From: Sulfitobacter sp.
Lineage (GTDB): Bacteria; Pseudomonadota; Alphaproteobacteria; Rhodobacterales; Rhodobacteraceae
Length of the DNA stretch: 64,000 nt
Direction of reading: 5' to 3'
NCBI GenBank assembly: GCA_017854855.1
Contig: JAFMGZ010000013.1
Span: forward strand, 1 to 64,000
Under the pieces are notes generated by a model. It worked only from the letters and a program-made list of their open reading frames with translations, did no database searches and was not told the DNA's origin. A program made the translations under genes and the position numbers. Of the stretch, positions 33,567 through 43,104 are shown piece after piece (position 1 is the stretch's first letter; every line of letters begins with the position of its first letter).

Positions 33567-34855
33567 ATACCCCCACAGAAGAAGAAATCGGTGCCTATAT
33601 CGCCGCCGCAGGCCAGGCCGCATGGCAGGTGCCGGGACTACCCGAAAACGCGCCCAAACGACCTGTAAAAACCGTTGGCATCATCGGTGCAGGCACCATG
33701 GGCGGCGGCATCGCGATGAACTTTGCCACTGCGGGCATCAACGTGAAAATCGTGGAGACAACACAAGAGGCGCTGGACCGGGGCCTAAGCGTCGTGCGCG
33801 GCAACTACCAACGCTCCTCTGACAAGGGCCGCTTCCCGCAGGATGAGGTAGAGGCGCGGATGGGGCGTTTTGACGGACGTCTGGCGATTGCCGATCTGGC
33901 CGATTGCGACCTGGTGATCGAAGCCGTGTTCGAGAACATGGAGCTGAAGCGCAAGATTTTCACCGAGCTGGATGCCGTGATGAAACCGGGTGCGATACTG
34001 GCCACCAACACATCAGCGCTGGACATCAACGAAATCGCGAGCATGACCAAACGGCCCCAGGATGTGATCGGTCTGCATTTCTTTTCGCCCGCCAATGTCA
34101 TGAAACTGCTTGAGATCGTGCGCGCCAAACATACCGCTGATGATGTGGTCGCCACCTGCATGGCGCTGGCCCGCGACATCAACAAGATCGCGACGCTGGT
34201 GGGCGTCTGCCCCGGTTTCGTCGGCAACCGCATCCTGTTCGCCCGCCAGATCCAAGCCAACAAACTGGTCTACCGGGGTGTTATGCCCTGGGATGTGGAT
34301 GCCGCGCTGAACCAGTTCGGCTTTAAAATGGGACCGTTCCAGATGTCTGATCTGGCGGGGCTTGATATCGGCTGGTCCAAGGGGGCCAAGACCGACAATC
34401 CGATCCGGGATGCCCTGTGCGAAATGGACCGGCGCGGCCAGAAAACCAAGGCGGGGTTCTATGACTACGACGAAAACCGCCGCCCCATCCCCTCTGACGT
34501 GACCGCAGGCATCATCCGTGACATAACCGGGGCAGAACCTTCCAGCATGAGCGCCGAAGAGATCATTGAGATTTGCATCTACCCCATGATCAACGAGGCC
34601 GTAAAGATCCTCGAAGAGAACAAGGCACAGCGCCCCTCGGACGTCGATGTGGTCTGGCTGAACGGCTATGGCTGGCCCGCCGACAAGGGCGGCCCGATGT
34701 TCTTTGGCGATATGGTCGGCGCACAGGCGGTGCTGGACCGCATGGAAAAACTGGGGGCCGAAGACGACGCATTTGCACCGGCGGAAACCCTGCGCAAACT
34801 GGCCGCCGAGGGCGGCAAATTCACTGACATCGATACCGGAGGGCTGAAAGTATGA
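33563..34855 (+). CDS. 3-hydroxyacyl-CoA dehydrogenase
   Basis: This 430-residue NAD-dependent enzyme oxidises 3-hydroxyacyl-CoA to 3-ketoacyl-CoA. The Rossmann motif [13 protein letters not shown] lies at 39-51, after an N-terminal extension of about 35 residues. TNTSALDI holds S151, and the catalytic His172 is in [17 protein letters not shown]. Two C-terminal helical domains follow ([10 protein letters not shown], and [17 protein letters not shown]), as in the dehydrogenase half of FadB/FadJ, but no crotonase domain is attached. The separate enoyl-CoA hydratase encoded next supplies that step. Start and stop both overlap neighbours as ATGA. Confidence 0.92.
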   Translation: MNTPTEEEIGAYIAAAGQAAWQVPGLPENAPKRPVKTVGIIGAGTMGGGIAMNFATAGINVKIVETTQEALDRGLSVVRGNYQRSSDKGRFPQDEVEARMGRFDGRLAIADLADCDLVIEAVFENMELKRKIFTELDAVMKPGAILATNTSALDINEIASMTKRPQDVIGLHFFSPANVMKLLEIVRAKHTADDVVATCMALARDINKIATLVGVCPGFVGNRILFARQIQANKLVYRGVMPWDVDAALNQFGFKMGPFQMSDLAGLDIGWSKGAKTDNPIRDALCEMDRRGQKTKAGFYDYDENRRPIPSDVTAGIIRDITGAEPSSMSAEEIIEICIYPMINEAVKILEENKAQRPSDVDVVWLNGYGWPADKGGPMFFGDMVGAQAVLDRMEKLGAEDDAFAPAETLRKLAAEGGKFTDIDTGGLKV

Positions 34856-35631
34856 GCTACGAATTCATCAAAACCGAAGTGCAGGGCAATGTCCTGATCG
34901 TCACCATGAACCGGCCCGAGGTCTACAACGCCGTTCATGCCGAAATGCATCAGGAGATGAGCGATTGCTGGGATGATTTTGCCGCCAACCCGGATCTGTG
35001 GGTTGCCGTTCTGACCGGTGCGGGCGACAAGGCCTTTACTGCGGGCAATGACCTCAAGGCGACGGCCAAGGGCGGGTCGAAAAAGACACTGGCCGCAACA
35101 GGTTTCGCCGGTCTGTCCTCGCGTTTTGATCTGGAAAAGCCGATCATTGCCGCCGTCAACGGCTTTGCCATGGGCGGTGGTTTTGAAACCGCCCTGTCTT
35201 GCGACATCATCATCGCGGCGGATGTGGCCAAATTCGCCCTGCCCGAAGTGAAGGTCGGATTTTTCGCTTCGGCCTCAGGCGTGCAGCGCCTGTCGCGCTA
35301 CATCGGACGTCTGGCCGCCCAGGAACTGATGCTGTCCGGGCGCACCATTGATGCCGCCGAAGCGCTGCGTCTGGGCTGCGTCAACGAAGTCGTGCCCGCC
35401 GATCAACTGATGGCACGGGCCATGGAAAAGGCACAGGAGTTGGCCAGCGTTTCACCATCCTCCATCAAAGCGACCAAGCGTATCCTGAACAGCATGGCCG
35501 TCGCCGAAGGGCTGCCCGAAAGCCTGAACTACTCTCGCGAGGTCCAGATGGATCTGGCCCAGACCGAGGATTTCAAAGAGGGCGTGCAAGCCTTTGTCGA
35601 GAAACGCAAACCCAATTGGGTAAACAGATAA
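34852..35631 (+). CDS. Enoyl-CoA hydratase/isomerase (crotonase family)
   Basis: This 259-residue crotonase-fold enzyme hydrates trans-2-enoyl-CoA. Both acid/base glutamates of the hydratase mechanism are present: E112 in GGGFETALSCD and E132 in ALPEVKVG. The oxyanion-hole segment is AGNDL near residue 65. The downstream loop FASASGVQRLSRYIG replaces the common PGAGGTQRL, which may alter the substrate pocket. It overlaps the dehydrogenase gene (ATGA), so the two probably work as a hydratase/dehydrogenase pair. Confidence 0.9.
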   Translation: MSYEFIKTEVQGNVLIVTMNRPEVYNAVHAEMHQEMSDCWDDFAANPDLWVAVLTGAGDKAFTAGNDLKATAKGGSKKTLAATGFAGLSSRFDLEKPIIAAVNGFAMGGGFETALSCDIIIAADVAKFALPEVKVGFFASASGVQRLSRYIGRLAAQELMLSGRTIDAAEALRLGCVNEVVPADQLMARAMEKAQELASVSPSSIKATKRILNSMAVAEGLPESLNYSREVQMDLAQTEDFKEGVQAFVEKRKPNWVNR

Positions 35632-35698
35632 CGCCCGTTCCGGGTGACGAAAACATGCTCTAAACAGGGCAAAACACAGATAAACAGGGAGGCACCAA

Positions 35699-37015
35699 AT
35701 GCCTGATACAAGCAAGACACCAATGGAAATGAACAACCTGGCCATGTCCGACAAGGCCAAGCCGCTGCTTGATGCCGTGATCGCGCACATCCGCGACAAC
35801 GTTGATCCGATTGCCGAAGAATTCTATGCCTTGGGCGAGGGCCGCGAAAACCGCTGGTCCTATGCACCCGGCCAGCTGGAGTTGCTGGAAAGCGTCAAGC
35901 AAAAGGCCCGCGATGCCGGTCTTTGGAACTTCTTTCTGCCCAATGCCGAAACCGGCGAGGGCCTGTCCAACCTCGATTACGCCTATATCGCTGCTGAACT
36001 GGGCAAAAGCCCGCTGGCATCCGAGACGCTGAACTGTTCGGCCCCTGACACCGGCAATATGGAAGTGCTGGAACGTATCGGCACGCCCGAGCAAAAAGAA
36101 CAATGGCTCAAGCCGCTGCTCGCGGGCAAGATCCGTTCCGCTTTTGCCATGACTGAGCCTGATATGGCCTCGTCTGACGCGAAAAACATCTCGACCTCGG
36201 CGGTGCTGGAAAACGGCGAATGGGTCATCAACGGCGAGAAATATTATATCTCGGGCGCCGGTGATCCGCGCTGCAAGATCATGATCACCATGGTCAAGAC
36301 ATCCCCCGACGCAGAGCCATTCCGCCAGCAATCACAGATCCTTGTGCCCATCGACACCCCCGGTGTCGAAATCGTAGGCCCGATGCATGTCTTTGGCCAT
36401 GACGACGCCCCCCATGGTCACATGCACATCAAGTTCAACAATGTCCGCGTCCCCGAAAGCAACATCCTCTGGGGAGAGGGCCGTGGTTTTGAGATCAGCC
36501 AGGTGCGCCTTGGACCTGGCCGCATCCACCATTGCATGCGGTCTATCGGATCTGCCGAAAAGGCGTTGGATCTGATGATCGAACGTGGTCTCAGCCGTGT
36601 GGCATTCGGCAAGAAAATCCTCGACCTTGGCAAGAACATGGAAACCATCTCGCGCGCCAAGATCGAGATTGAATCGATGCGCCTGCTGGTTCTGAAAGCG
36701 GCCAAGGCGATGGACGTTCTGGGCAACAAGGAAGCCCGCATCTGGGTCTCGATGATCAAGGCCAAAGTGCCAGAGCAGGTCTGCGACATCATTGACCAGG
36801 CGATGCAGGTGCATGGTGCCACGGGTATTTCCCAGTGGTCGCCATTGTCAGGCATGTATACGGCACAGCGCACCCTGCGCTATGCAGATGGCCCGGATGA
36901 AGTGCACCACCACGTCATCGCCCGCAACGAAGTGCAAGACTACCAAAGCTCCAACGCCCGCACCTCCCGCGCACGTGGTGAAATCGCGACAGGCCGCACA
37001 AGAGGCGGCGTATGA
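35699..37015 (+). CDS. Acyl-CoA dehydrogenase of the ACAD10/ACAD11 (LvaC-like) type
   Basis: This 438-residue flavoprotein is strikingly like the dehydrogenase half of animal ACAD10/11. Shared stretches include CSAPDTGNMEVL, FAMTEPDMASSDA, GAGDPRCKI, GEGRGFEISQVRLGPGRIHH and LRYADGPDEVHHHVIA. In that group the protein works with an aminoglycoside-phosphotransferase-like kinase: the kinase phosphorylates a 4-hydroxyacyl-CoA, and the flavoprotein helps remove phosphate and move the functional group to C3. The matching kinase gene is in this cluster at 49348-50379. The start at 35699 follows cagggaggc; the C-terminus ends in an Arg/Gly-rich tail and overlaps the next SDR (ATGA). Confidence 0.9.
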   Translation: MPDTSKTPMEMNNLAMSDKAKPLLDAVIAHIRDNVDPIAEEFYALGEGRENRWSYAPGQLELLESVKQKARDAGLWNFFLPNAETGEGLSNLDYAYIAAELGKSPLASETLNCSAPDTGNMEVLERIGTPEQKEQWLKPLLAGKIRSAFAMTEPDMASSDAKNISTSAVLENGEWVINGEKYYISGAGDPRCKIMITMVKTSPDAEPFRQQSQILVPIDTPGVEIVGPMHVFGHDDAPHGHMHIKFNNVRVPESNILWGEGRGFEISQVRLGPGRIHHCMRSIGSAEKALDLMIERGLSRVAFGKKILDLGKNMETISRAKIEIESMRLLVLKAAKAMDVLGNKEARIWVSMIKAKVPEQVCDIIDQAMQVHGATGISQWSPLSGMYTAQRTLRYADGPDEVHHHVIARNEVQDYQSSNARTSRARGEIATGRTRGGV

Positions 37016-37782
37016 GCGCCCTGTTTGATCTGACCGGAAAGGTGGCGCTGTTGACCGGCGCCTCCAAGGGCATGGGGCTGGCCATGGCCACCGCCCTGGC
37101 CGAACATGGCGCCACCGTCGTCATCTCTGCCCGCAAACAAGATCAGCTGGACGCAGCGGCCGAGGGCATCAATGCCCTGGGCCGTGGCAAGGCCTATGGG
37201 GTGTCCTGCAACGTTGGCTACAAGGAACAGCTGCAGGCCCTGGTTGATAAGACACATGAACTGGCCGGACCGATTGATGTGGTCATCGGAAATGCCGGGG
37301 TGAACCCATACTACGGCAAGACATCTGAAATTCCCGATGATGCCTATCAGAAAACCATGAACGCCAATGTGCAATCCAACCTCTGGCTGGCACAGATGGT
37401 CGCTCCTGATATGGTGGCAAAGGGGGCGGGTTCCATGGCCTTCACCTCGTCCATCGGGGCGTTCAAACCTTCGGTCATGCTGGGCACTTACGGCATGTCA
37501 AAGCTGGCGTTGATCGGCCTTGTTCGCAACCTTGCCGCTGAATTCGGGCCCAAGGGTCTGCGGTTCAATGCGATCTGTCCGGGCCTTGTGAAAACCGAAT
37601 TCGCCCGCGAACTCTGGGACAATCCAGAAGTCGCCAAGCGGATCGAGAATGAAATCCCCCTGCGCCGACTGGGAGAGCCTGAGGATTTTGCAGGGCTGGC
37701 GGTCTATCTTGCCTCAGATGCCAGTAAATACATTACCGGACAGGCGCTGACCGTCTGTGGCGGTTCAAACATGTGGACCTGA
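37012..37782 (+). CDS. Short-chain dehydrogenase/reductase
   Basis: This 256-residue classical SDR has TGASKGMG at residues 15-22 for the dinucleotide, GNAGVNP at the NNAG position, the SSIGA catalytic Ser region and YGMSK (YxxxK). The segment SARKQDQL after the second strand, with an Arg, suggests NADP(H) preference, as in 3-ketoacyl reductases. It is translationally coupled to the ACAD11-like gene. In the levulinate pathway a comparable SDR follows the dehydrogenase, so a 3-hydroxyacyl-CoA reductase/dehydrogenase role is plausible but unproven. Confidence 0.87.
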   Translation: MSALFDLTGKVALLTGASKGMGLAMATALAEHGATVVISARKQDQLDAAAEGINALGRGKAYGVSCNVGYKEQLQALVDKTHELAGPIDVVIGNAGVNPYYGKTSEIPDDAYQKTMNANVQSNLWLAQMVAPDMVAKGAGSMAFTSSIGAFKPSVMLGTYGMSKLALIGLVRNLAAEFGPKGLRFNAICPGLVKTEFARELWDNPEVAKRIENEIPLRRLGEPEDFAGLAVYLASDASKYITGQALTVCGGSNMWT

Positions 37783-37785
37783 ATC

Positions 37786-38559
37786 ATGGAACTAAAAGAT
37801 AAAATCTGCGTCGTGACCGGTGCCGCCAGCGGTATCGGCAAGGCACTCTGCCTTGCTTTTGCGGATGCCGGTGCCAAAGAAGTCATCTGCGTAGACCTCA
37901 ACGGTGCAGGTGCCGCCGAAACAGCTGAGGCCGTAGGCGGGGCTGCCTATACGGTCGATGTCTCAAACGAGGCTGAGATCACCAAAATGATCGACAGTGT
38001 CGAAAAGGACATCGGCCCAATTGATCTGTATTGGTCAAACGCCGGCATCGCCGTCGGCGGCGGGATGGACACGCCCAACGACCAATGGCAGCGCACATGG
38101 GAGATCAACGTGATGGCCCACGTCTGGGCCGCACGCCATCTGGTGCCGCTGATGAAGGCGCGCGGCGGTGGCTATCTGCTCAACACCGCATCCGCTGCGG
38201 GACTGCTGAACCAGATCGGCTCGGCCTCTTACGGGGTCACGAAACATGCCGCTGTTGGTCTGGCGGAATGGATCGCCCTGACCCACGGCGACGACGGCAT
38301 CAAGGTATCGGTGCTTTGCCCACAAGCGGTACGCACCGAAATGACCCGTGGCCACGAAGACCACGTCGCCGCCATCAATGGCATGATGGAGCCCGAACCG
38401 GTGGCGGAAATCTGTATCGAAGCGATCCGCGACGAAACCTTCCTGATCCTACCGCACGAAGAAGTGCGCGAGTATATGAAGAACAAGACCAATGATTACG
38501 ATCGCTGGATAGGCGGCATGCGCAAGCTGAACCGCAAGTTTGGCGACAAGAAAATGTAA
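37786..38559 (+). CDS. Short-chain dehydrogenase/reductase
   Basis: This 257-residue SDR begins 3 bp after the preceding one and is not its recent copy. The cofactor motif is TGAASGIG; an Asp after the second strand (VIDLN-like CVDLNGAG) points to NAD(H). SNAGIA stands for NNAG and YGVTK holds the YxxxK pair. The C-terminus is longer and lysine-rich. With NAD preference it would suit an oxidative step. A stem-loop follows its stop. Confidence 0.87.
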   Translation: MELKDKICVVTGAASGIGKALCLAFADAGAKEVICVDLNGAGAAETAEAVGGAAYTVDVSNEAEITKMIDSVEKDIGPIDLYWSNAGIAVGGGMDTPNDQWQRTWEINVMAHVWAARHLVPLMKARGGGYLLNTASAAGLLNQIGSASYGVTKHAAVGLAEWIALTHGDDGIKVSVLCPQAVRTEMTRGHEDHVAAINGMMEPEPVAEICIEAIRDETFLILPHEEVREYMKNKTNDYDRWIGGMRKLNRKFGDKKM

Positions 38560-38565
38560 TCACCC

Positions 38566-38594
38566 CGCAGGTCAGACAGCACGTTTGACCTGCG
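38566..38594 (+). terminator. Hairpin after the second SDR
   Basis: CGCAGGTCA (38566-38574) pairs perfectly with TGACCTGCG (38586-38594) across an 11-base loop, followed by CTTATT. It could end or attenuate the transcript before the VOC gene. Confidence 0.6.
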
Positions 38595-38622
38595 CTTATT
38601 CCCCCATGAAAGGGTATTCTAA

Positions 38623-38994
38623 ATGATCGGCTATACCACCCTCGGCGTTTCTGACATGGAACGCGCCAAGACATTTTATGCAGCCCTCTTTGCCGACAAG
38701 GGCGCAAAGGTGGTGATTGATACAGGCCGCATCGCCTTTATCGGAACAGAGCGGGGCGCGCCCATGCTGGCGGTCTGCGAACCATACGACAAAAACGATC
38801 CAACGCCGGGCAATGGCGTTATGGTGGCCTTTCCTGCCAGCGATAAAGATGACGTTGTCAAACTTTATGATCGCGCGATCGAACTGGGTGCCACCGATGA
38901 CGGCGCACCGGGCCAGCGGATTCCAGACCGCTTTTTCGGGGCCTATGTGCATGACCCTGACGGCAACAAACTGTGCTTTTACGTGTTTGGCTGA
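38623..38994 (+). CDS. VOC-superfamily (glyoxalase/dioxygenase fold) protein
   Basis: This 123-residue protein has the paired beta-alpha-beta-beta-beta units of the vicinal oxygen chelate fold: MIGYTTLGVSDMERAKTFYAALF at the N-terminus and YVHDPDGNKLCFYVFG at the end. Family members are glyoxalases, epimerases, ring-cleavage dioxygenases or metal-free binding proteins. The first metal-ligand position, usually His or Glu in strand 1, is Thr here, while the final HDPDGN..F segment is conventional but the last ligand is not obvious, so metal binding is uncertain. It is the last forward gene of this block. Confidence 0.78.
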   Translation: MIGYTTLGVSDMERAKTFYAALFADKGAKVVIDTGRIAFIGTERGAPMLAVCEPYDKNDPTPGNGVMVAFPASDKDDVVKLYDRAIELGATDDGAPGQRIPDRFFGAYVHDPDGNKLCFYVFG

Positions 38995-39003
38995 TTCAAT
39001 GAA

Positions 39004-39028
39004 GGGGCGCGCGCCTGGCGCGTGCCCC
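39004..39028. terminator. Strong hairpin between converging operons
   Basis: GGGGCGCGCG (39004-39013) and CGCGTGCCCC (39019-39028) form a 10-bp stem with one G-T pair and a CCTGG loop. It lies between the VOC gene and the convergent thioesterase gene. No T-tract is present. Confidence 0.6.
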
Positions 39029-39048
39029 CTATGGTTACTGCGCGGGCT

Positions 39049-39912
39049 TCATAATTTTTTCAAGGGTCGCATCAGCCCCTCTTGGGCCACGCTGGCAACC
39101 AGCATGCCGTCTTGACTGTAAATCGCACCGCGGTTGAAACCGCGCGCGCCGCCTGTCCAGGGCGCATCCAGATCATACAAATGCCAATTGGCAAATTCGA
39201 TCGGCGCATGAAACCACATCGCGTGATCCAGACTGGCTGTCATGACCTTGCCCTGATACCAGGTCAGCCCGTGAGGCCGCAGCGATGAGCCCAGCAAATT
39301 CATGTCAGAGGCATAGGCCAGCAGGCAATGCTGCATTTGGGGCCCCTGCCCTGATGCAGCCTCCATTCTGAACCACAACTGGTTGGAATCGGATGCCTTT
39401 TCCGGCTTGAAGAAATCCCTTGGTGCGACCTCTCGCAACTCAATGGGGCGTTCGCGCATGAAATCAGCGCGGTATTTTTCCGGCAGCTTGTCCACCACAG
39501 TGGCACGCAGTTCATCGCGGTTCGGCCATTCCTCGGGCTTGCCGACCTGCGGCATCGGATGTTGGTAATCCCAGCCTTCCTCACTGACATGAAAGGAAGC
39601 TGACATGTTGAAAATCTGCTTGCCGTGCTGGATCGCGACAACACGGCGGGTCGTGAAACTGCCGCCGTCGCGGGCGCGGTCAACCTGGTAGATCACCGGG
39701 ATCTCTGGGTCGCCGGGCCGGATGAAATAGGCATGCAGCGAATGGCAAATACGATCCGGTACCGTGCGATAGGCCGCCATCAACGCCTGTGCAATCACAT
39801 GACCGCCAAAGATCCGCGTTGTCGTCTCGCCGCCGCCACCGACACCGCGAAAAAGATCAACCTCAAGCTGTTCAATATTCAGCAGGCGCAAGAGTTCTTC
39901 GGCAGGGGTCAT
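39049..39912 (-). CDS. tesB: Acyl-CoA thioesterase II
   Basis: This 287-residue protein has the double hot-dog TesB architecture: LLNIEQLEVDLFRGVGGGG..RIFGGHVIAQAL at the N-terminus, and DHAMWFHAP..FANWHLYDLDAPWTGGARGFNRG with the conserved Asp of the second domain. It hydrolyses acyl-CoA to free acid and CoA. It would release CoA from dead-end intermediates of the cluster. The start at 39912 is chosen by alignment with the TesB N-terminus; the frame open to 39993 would overlap the upstream synthetase gene. It is last in the reverse run, 10 bp after that gene. Confidence 0.88.
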   Translation of the reverse strand: MTPAEELLRLLNIEQLEVDLFRGVGGGGETTTRIFGGHVIAQALMAAYRTVPDRICHSLHAYFIRPGDPEIPVIYQVDRARDGGSFTTRRVVAIQHGKQIFNMSASFHVSEEGWDYQHPMPQVGKPEEWPNRDELRATVVDKLPEKYRADFMRERPIELREVAPRDFFKPEKASDSNQLWFRMEAASGQGPQMQHCLLAYASDMNLLGSSLRPHGLTWYQGKVMTASLDHAMWFHAPIEFANWHLYDLDAPWTGGARGFNRGAIYSQDGMLVASVAQEGLMRPLKKL

Positions 39913-39922
39913 GTCAGGGCTT

Positions 39923-41878
39923 TCAGGCAGTGGCCCGTGCATTTGCATAGGCGATAAAGAAATCAAAACAGTCGGGGTTGGCCATGCTGTCACGGTTCAC
40001 CACACGCGCGGGATCACCGCCAAGCAACAGCTTTTTCACCGGAACTTCAAGCTTCTTACCCGACAGCGTGCGCGGCACCTCTTTGATTTCAACGATTTCA
40101 TTGGGAACAAAGCGGGCAGACACCTGCGCGCGGATCGCGGCGTTAATCTGCTCTTTAAGGGCATCATCCACCGCGACGCCCTGCGCGGGAACAACGAACA
40201 GCGGCATAAAACTTTCGCGCCCCAGAAACTCCAGATCGACCACAAGGCTGTCCATGATCGTATCCAGCCCTTCCACTGCCTGATAGATCTCTGCACTGCC
40301 CAGACGCAAACCCTTGCGGTTGATCGTGGCATCCGAGCGGCCATAGATCACGCTGGCGCCGTTTTCATCAATAGAGATCCAGTCGCCGTGGCGCCAAACA
40401 CCCGGATAGGTATCAAAATAGCTGTCATGCAGGCGCGACCCGTCATCATCGCCCCAGAAATACAGCGGCATGGAGGGCAGCGGCTCGGTGCAGACCAATT
40501 CGCCCACTTCGCCGACCAATTCGTTTCCATCAGGGTCAAAGGCCCGGGTGGCATTGCCCAAGGCCCGGCATTGCATTTCGCCCGCCCGCACCGGCATCCC
40601 CGGATGGCCCAGCACAAAAGCCCCGGCCAGGTCTGTCCCGCCAGAGATCGGTGCCAACCATTGATCCGCCTTCACGTCGCGGTAGATCCAGTCATAGGCA
40701 TCCGCAGACAGCGGCGAACCCGTCGATCCCAGGGACCGCAGCGCGCTCAGGTCAACGTCGGTGCGCGGCGTGATGCCCGCCTTCATCGACCCGGCATAAT
40801 AGGCCGCCCCTGCCCCAAAGAAGGTCAGTTTTTCATCCGCGATGAAACGCCAGATGACACCCATGTCAGGATAATTCGGTGGCCCGTCAAAGATCGCCAC
40901 TGTGGCCCCCTGACCCAAGGCGGACCATTGGTTGTTCCACATGATCCAGCCCGATGAGGTCAGCCAGCAATAGCGGTCAGCGGGGGACAGATCGGCATGC
41001 AGCGATTGCTTGCAGGCCTCAAGGATGATGCCGCCATGGCCATGCACGATCGGTTTCGGGTTACCCGTGGTGCCCGAAGAATAGACAATCCAGACCGGAT
41101 GCTCAAACGGGACCTGTGTACTTTGATAAGGCACGTCATCGCCGGTCAGATCGTCCCAGGCCACATGGCCTTGCGGCAGATCTCCGATCACCGGCAGGGT
41201 CACGAATTGCGCGACCGAAAGCAGGCCCGCGCCAATCTCGGCCAATATCTCGCGGCGGTCCACGGGTTTTCCGGCATAGAGATAGCCATCTTGGGCAATC
41301 AGCACTTTGGGTTCAATCTGCTTGAACCGGTCCAGGATCGCCACATGCCCCATATCGGGCGCACAAAGCGACCAGATCCCGCCGATACTGACAGTCGCCA
41401 AAAAGGCAATCAGCGCGGTTTCGGTATTCGGCAAGATCGCGACCACACGGTCACCCTGCCCCACCCCCATGCCGCGCAGACGTCCGGCCACGCTGGCAAC
41501 CCGGCGCTGCAATTCGCCCCATGACATTTCCGAGCGGCCAAAGGTTTCGGACTGAACAATGACCGCCGGATGATCCTCGCGCCCCTGGGCATGTTTGAAG
41601 ATATTGTCGGCGTAGTTCAGCATCCCGCCAGTGCCCCATTCCATGTCAGGCATCTGGCGTTTGACCAACAGCTTTTCAGGACGCACAGAGGCGCGGATGT
41701 CAAAGAAATCCCAGATCGCGTTCCAGAACCCGTCCAGATCATCAATGCTCCAACGCCACATGGCGTTGTAATCCGAAAAGGTCAGCCCTTTGGTGCGGGC
41801 CACGAACTGTTCGAACTGCGCCATGGTCGAGGCGTTATAGCGCTCGGCCGTTGGTGTCCAAAGGACCTTGCCACTCAT
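39923..41878 (-). CDS. aacS: Acetoacetyl-CoA synthetase
   Basis: This 651-residue AMP-forming ligase matches acetoacetate-CoA ligases rather than acetyl-CoA synthetases: the N-terminal MWRWSIDDLDGFWNAIWDFF region, IVYSSGTTGNPKPIVHGHGG near residue 262, TSSGWIMWNNQWSALG, and PISGGTDLAGAFVLG. The catalytic lysine is in PRTLSGKKLEVPVKK. It converts acetoacetate to acetoacetyl-CoA for thiolytic cleavage. Acetoacetate is an end product of leucine and isoprenoid-type breakdown, so its presence hints that the substrate yields a ketone body or related 3-oxoacid. The start overlaps the upstream hydrolase stop (ATGA). Confidence 0.9.
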   Translation of the reverse strand: MSGKVLWTPTAERYNASTMAQFEQFVARTKGLTFSDYNAMWRWSIDDLDGFWNAIWDFFDIRASVRPEKLLVKRQMPDMEWGTGGMLNYADNIFKHAQGREDHPAVIVQSETFGRSEMSWGELQRRVASVAGRLRGMGVGQGDRVVAILPNTETALIAFLATVSIGGIWSLCAPDMGHVAILDRFKQIEPKVLIAQDGYLYAGKPVDRREILAEIGAGLLSVAQFVTLPVIGDLPQGHVAWDDLTGDDVPYQSTQVPFEHPVWIVYSSGTTGNPKPIVHGHGGIILEACKQSLHADLSPADRYCWLTSSGWIMWNNQWSALGQGATVAIFDGPPNYPDMGVIWRFIADEKLTFFGAGAAYYAGSMKAGITPRTDVDLSALRSLGSTGSPLSADAYDWIYRDVKADQWLAPISGGTDLAGAFVLGHPGMPVRAGEMQCRALGNATRAFDPDGNELVGEVGELVCTEPLPSMPLYFWGDDDGSRLHDSYFDTYPGVWRHGDWISIDENGASVIYGRSDATINRKGLRLGSAEIYQAVEGLDTIMDSLVVDLEFLGRESFMPLFVVPAQGVAVDDALKEQINAAIRAQVSARFVPNEIVEIKEVPRTLSGKKLEVPVKKLLLGGDPARVVNRDSMANPDCFDFFIAYANARATA

Positions 41879-43080
41879 GTCAATGCACCATGGATCAACG
41901 CCTTGAGCTGGGGCCGCGCGGGATAAGAGCTGCTGGGGGCCAGCTGCGTAAAGAACACCACGCTGAGCTCATGCACCGGATCCACCCAGAAAAAGGTTGA
42001 GGCCATGCCACCCCAGCTGAAATCACCCACAGAACTGGGTACGCGCACCCGCCCCGGATCCAGCACCACAGCGCCGCCCAGGCCAAAGCCCATCCCCTCC
42101 ATCGGTTGTTCAGCAAAGCTGGCTGGCCCCATTGAGGCAATGTCACCGGGCAAATGGTTGCGCATCATAAAGGACAAGGTATGCGGGGAAAGCAGCCCTT
42201 TGCCCCCGGTGCGCAGCATCTCGGTGAACTTCATATATTCGTCAATGGTGCCAACCAATCCGCCGCCGCCCGAATGCATGGTCGTGTCGTGATAGGCAGA
42301 CCCATCAGCCCCATCCGACAGGCGCAGGGTTTCCCCGCCTTTTTCGGCTGCATTCAGATCAAAGGAATTACCTGCAAGCGGCGTATATAGCGCGGCAAAC
42401 CGGTCTCCGGTGCCCGTGCGCACCGTAAACCGCGTCTGCTCCATGCCAAGAGGTCCGAGTATTTCATCAATGAAAAACGCCTCAAGGCTCTTGCCCGAGA
42501 TGACCTCGATCACCCGGCCGATAATGTCGATACCCACTGAATATTCCCAGCGGGTGCCGGGGCGAAAGGACAACGGCAATGCCGCAACCTGATCGCACAT
42601 GTCAGCCAAGCTTGGATGCGCCGGGCCGAACACAAGATCCTGTTCGTGCATCGCTGCTGGCAAAACACCAGGATTGAACGGATAGCTCAGACCCGAGGTA
42701 TGGGTCAGCAAGTGATGCAAGGTGGGCACCGCGCAGGCCTCAACCTGCGAGATGTCCGTGGCACCTGGCACCAGACACAGTGCATCCGCAAAACCGGGGA
42801 TAAAGGCGGACACAGGCGTGTCCAAATGCACCAGCCCGCGTTCCACCAGCATCATCAGCGCCACGGATGTGATCGGCTTGGTCATCGAATAAATCCGGGC
42901 CATGGTATCGCGCTGCCACGGCAGGCCGCTGGCCAGATCACGCAGGCCGCAATCGGCATAGAACACCTCTTGGCCGCCCTGCGCCACCAACGTGGCACAT
43001 CCTGCAAAGCGTCGCGCGTCGACATAGCCCTGCATCCAATCGGTTATGCGGTCCAACCGACCCTTGTCAAAGCTGCCCAT
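41875..43080 (-). CDS. Beta-lactamase/esterase-fold serine hydrolase
   Basis: This 401-residue protein is a class C beta-lactamase-like hydrolase of the EstB/transpeptidase group. The SxxK motif is SMTK (S65, K68), the YxN position is YSV near residue 180 and the C-terminal region has WGGMASTFFWVDP near 350. No signal peptide is visible, so a cytoplasmic esterase or lactonase is more likely than an antibiotic-resistance enzyme. In this cluster it may open a lactone or ester precursor before CoA activation. That role is inferred only from context. It is coupled to the acetoacetyl-CoA synthetase gene. Confidence 0.83.
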   Translation of the reverse strand: MGSFDKGRLDRITDWMQGYVDARRFAGCATLVAQGGQEVFYADCGLRDLASGLPWQRDTMARIYSMTKPITSVALMMLVERGLVHLDTPVSAFIPGFADALCLVPGATDISQVEACAVPTLHHLLTHTSGLSYPFNPGVLPAAMHEQDLVFGPAHPSLADMCDQVAALPLSFRPGTRWEYSVGIDIIGRVIEVISGKSLEAFFIDEILGPLGMEQTRFTVRTGTGDRFAALYTPLAGNSFDLNAAEKGGETLRLSDGADGSAYHDTTMHSGGGGLVGTIDEYMKFTEMLRTGGKGLLSPHTLSFMMRNHLPGDIASMGPASFAEQPMEGMGFGLGGAVVLDPGRVRVPSSVGDFSWGGMASTFFWVDPVHELSVVFFTQLAPSSSYPARPQLKALIHGALT

Positions 43081-43104
43081 CCGGACCTCCGATGTTTCAG
43101 TCGT

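Noticed and set aside
32478-33623. A 381-codon reverse frame opposite the CoA ligase
   Set aside because: The forward frame has all adenylate-forming motifs; the reverse one has none.
39911-40957. A 348-codon forward frame opposite the acetoacetyl-CoA synthetase
   Set aside because: Arg/His-rich shadow of a well-supported gene.
41875-43080. Beta-lactamase resistance gene
   Set aside because: SxxK is present, but there is no signal peptide and the gene is embedded in a catabolic operon, so an esterase or lactonase is more likely.
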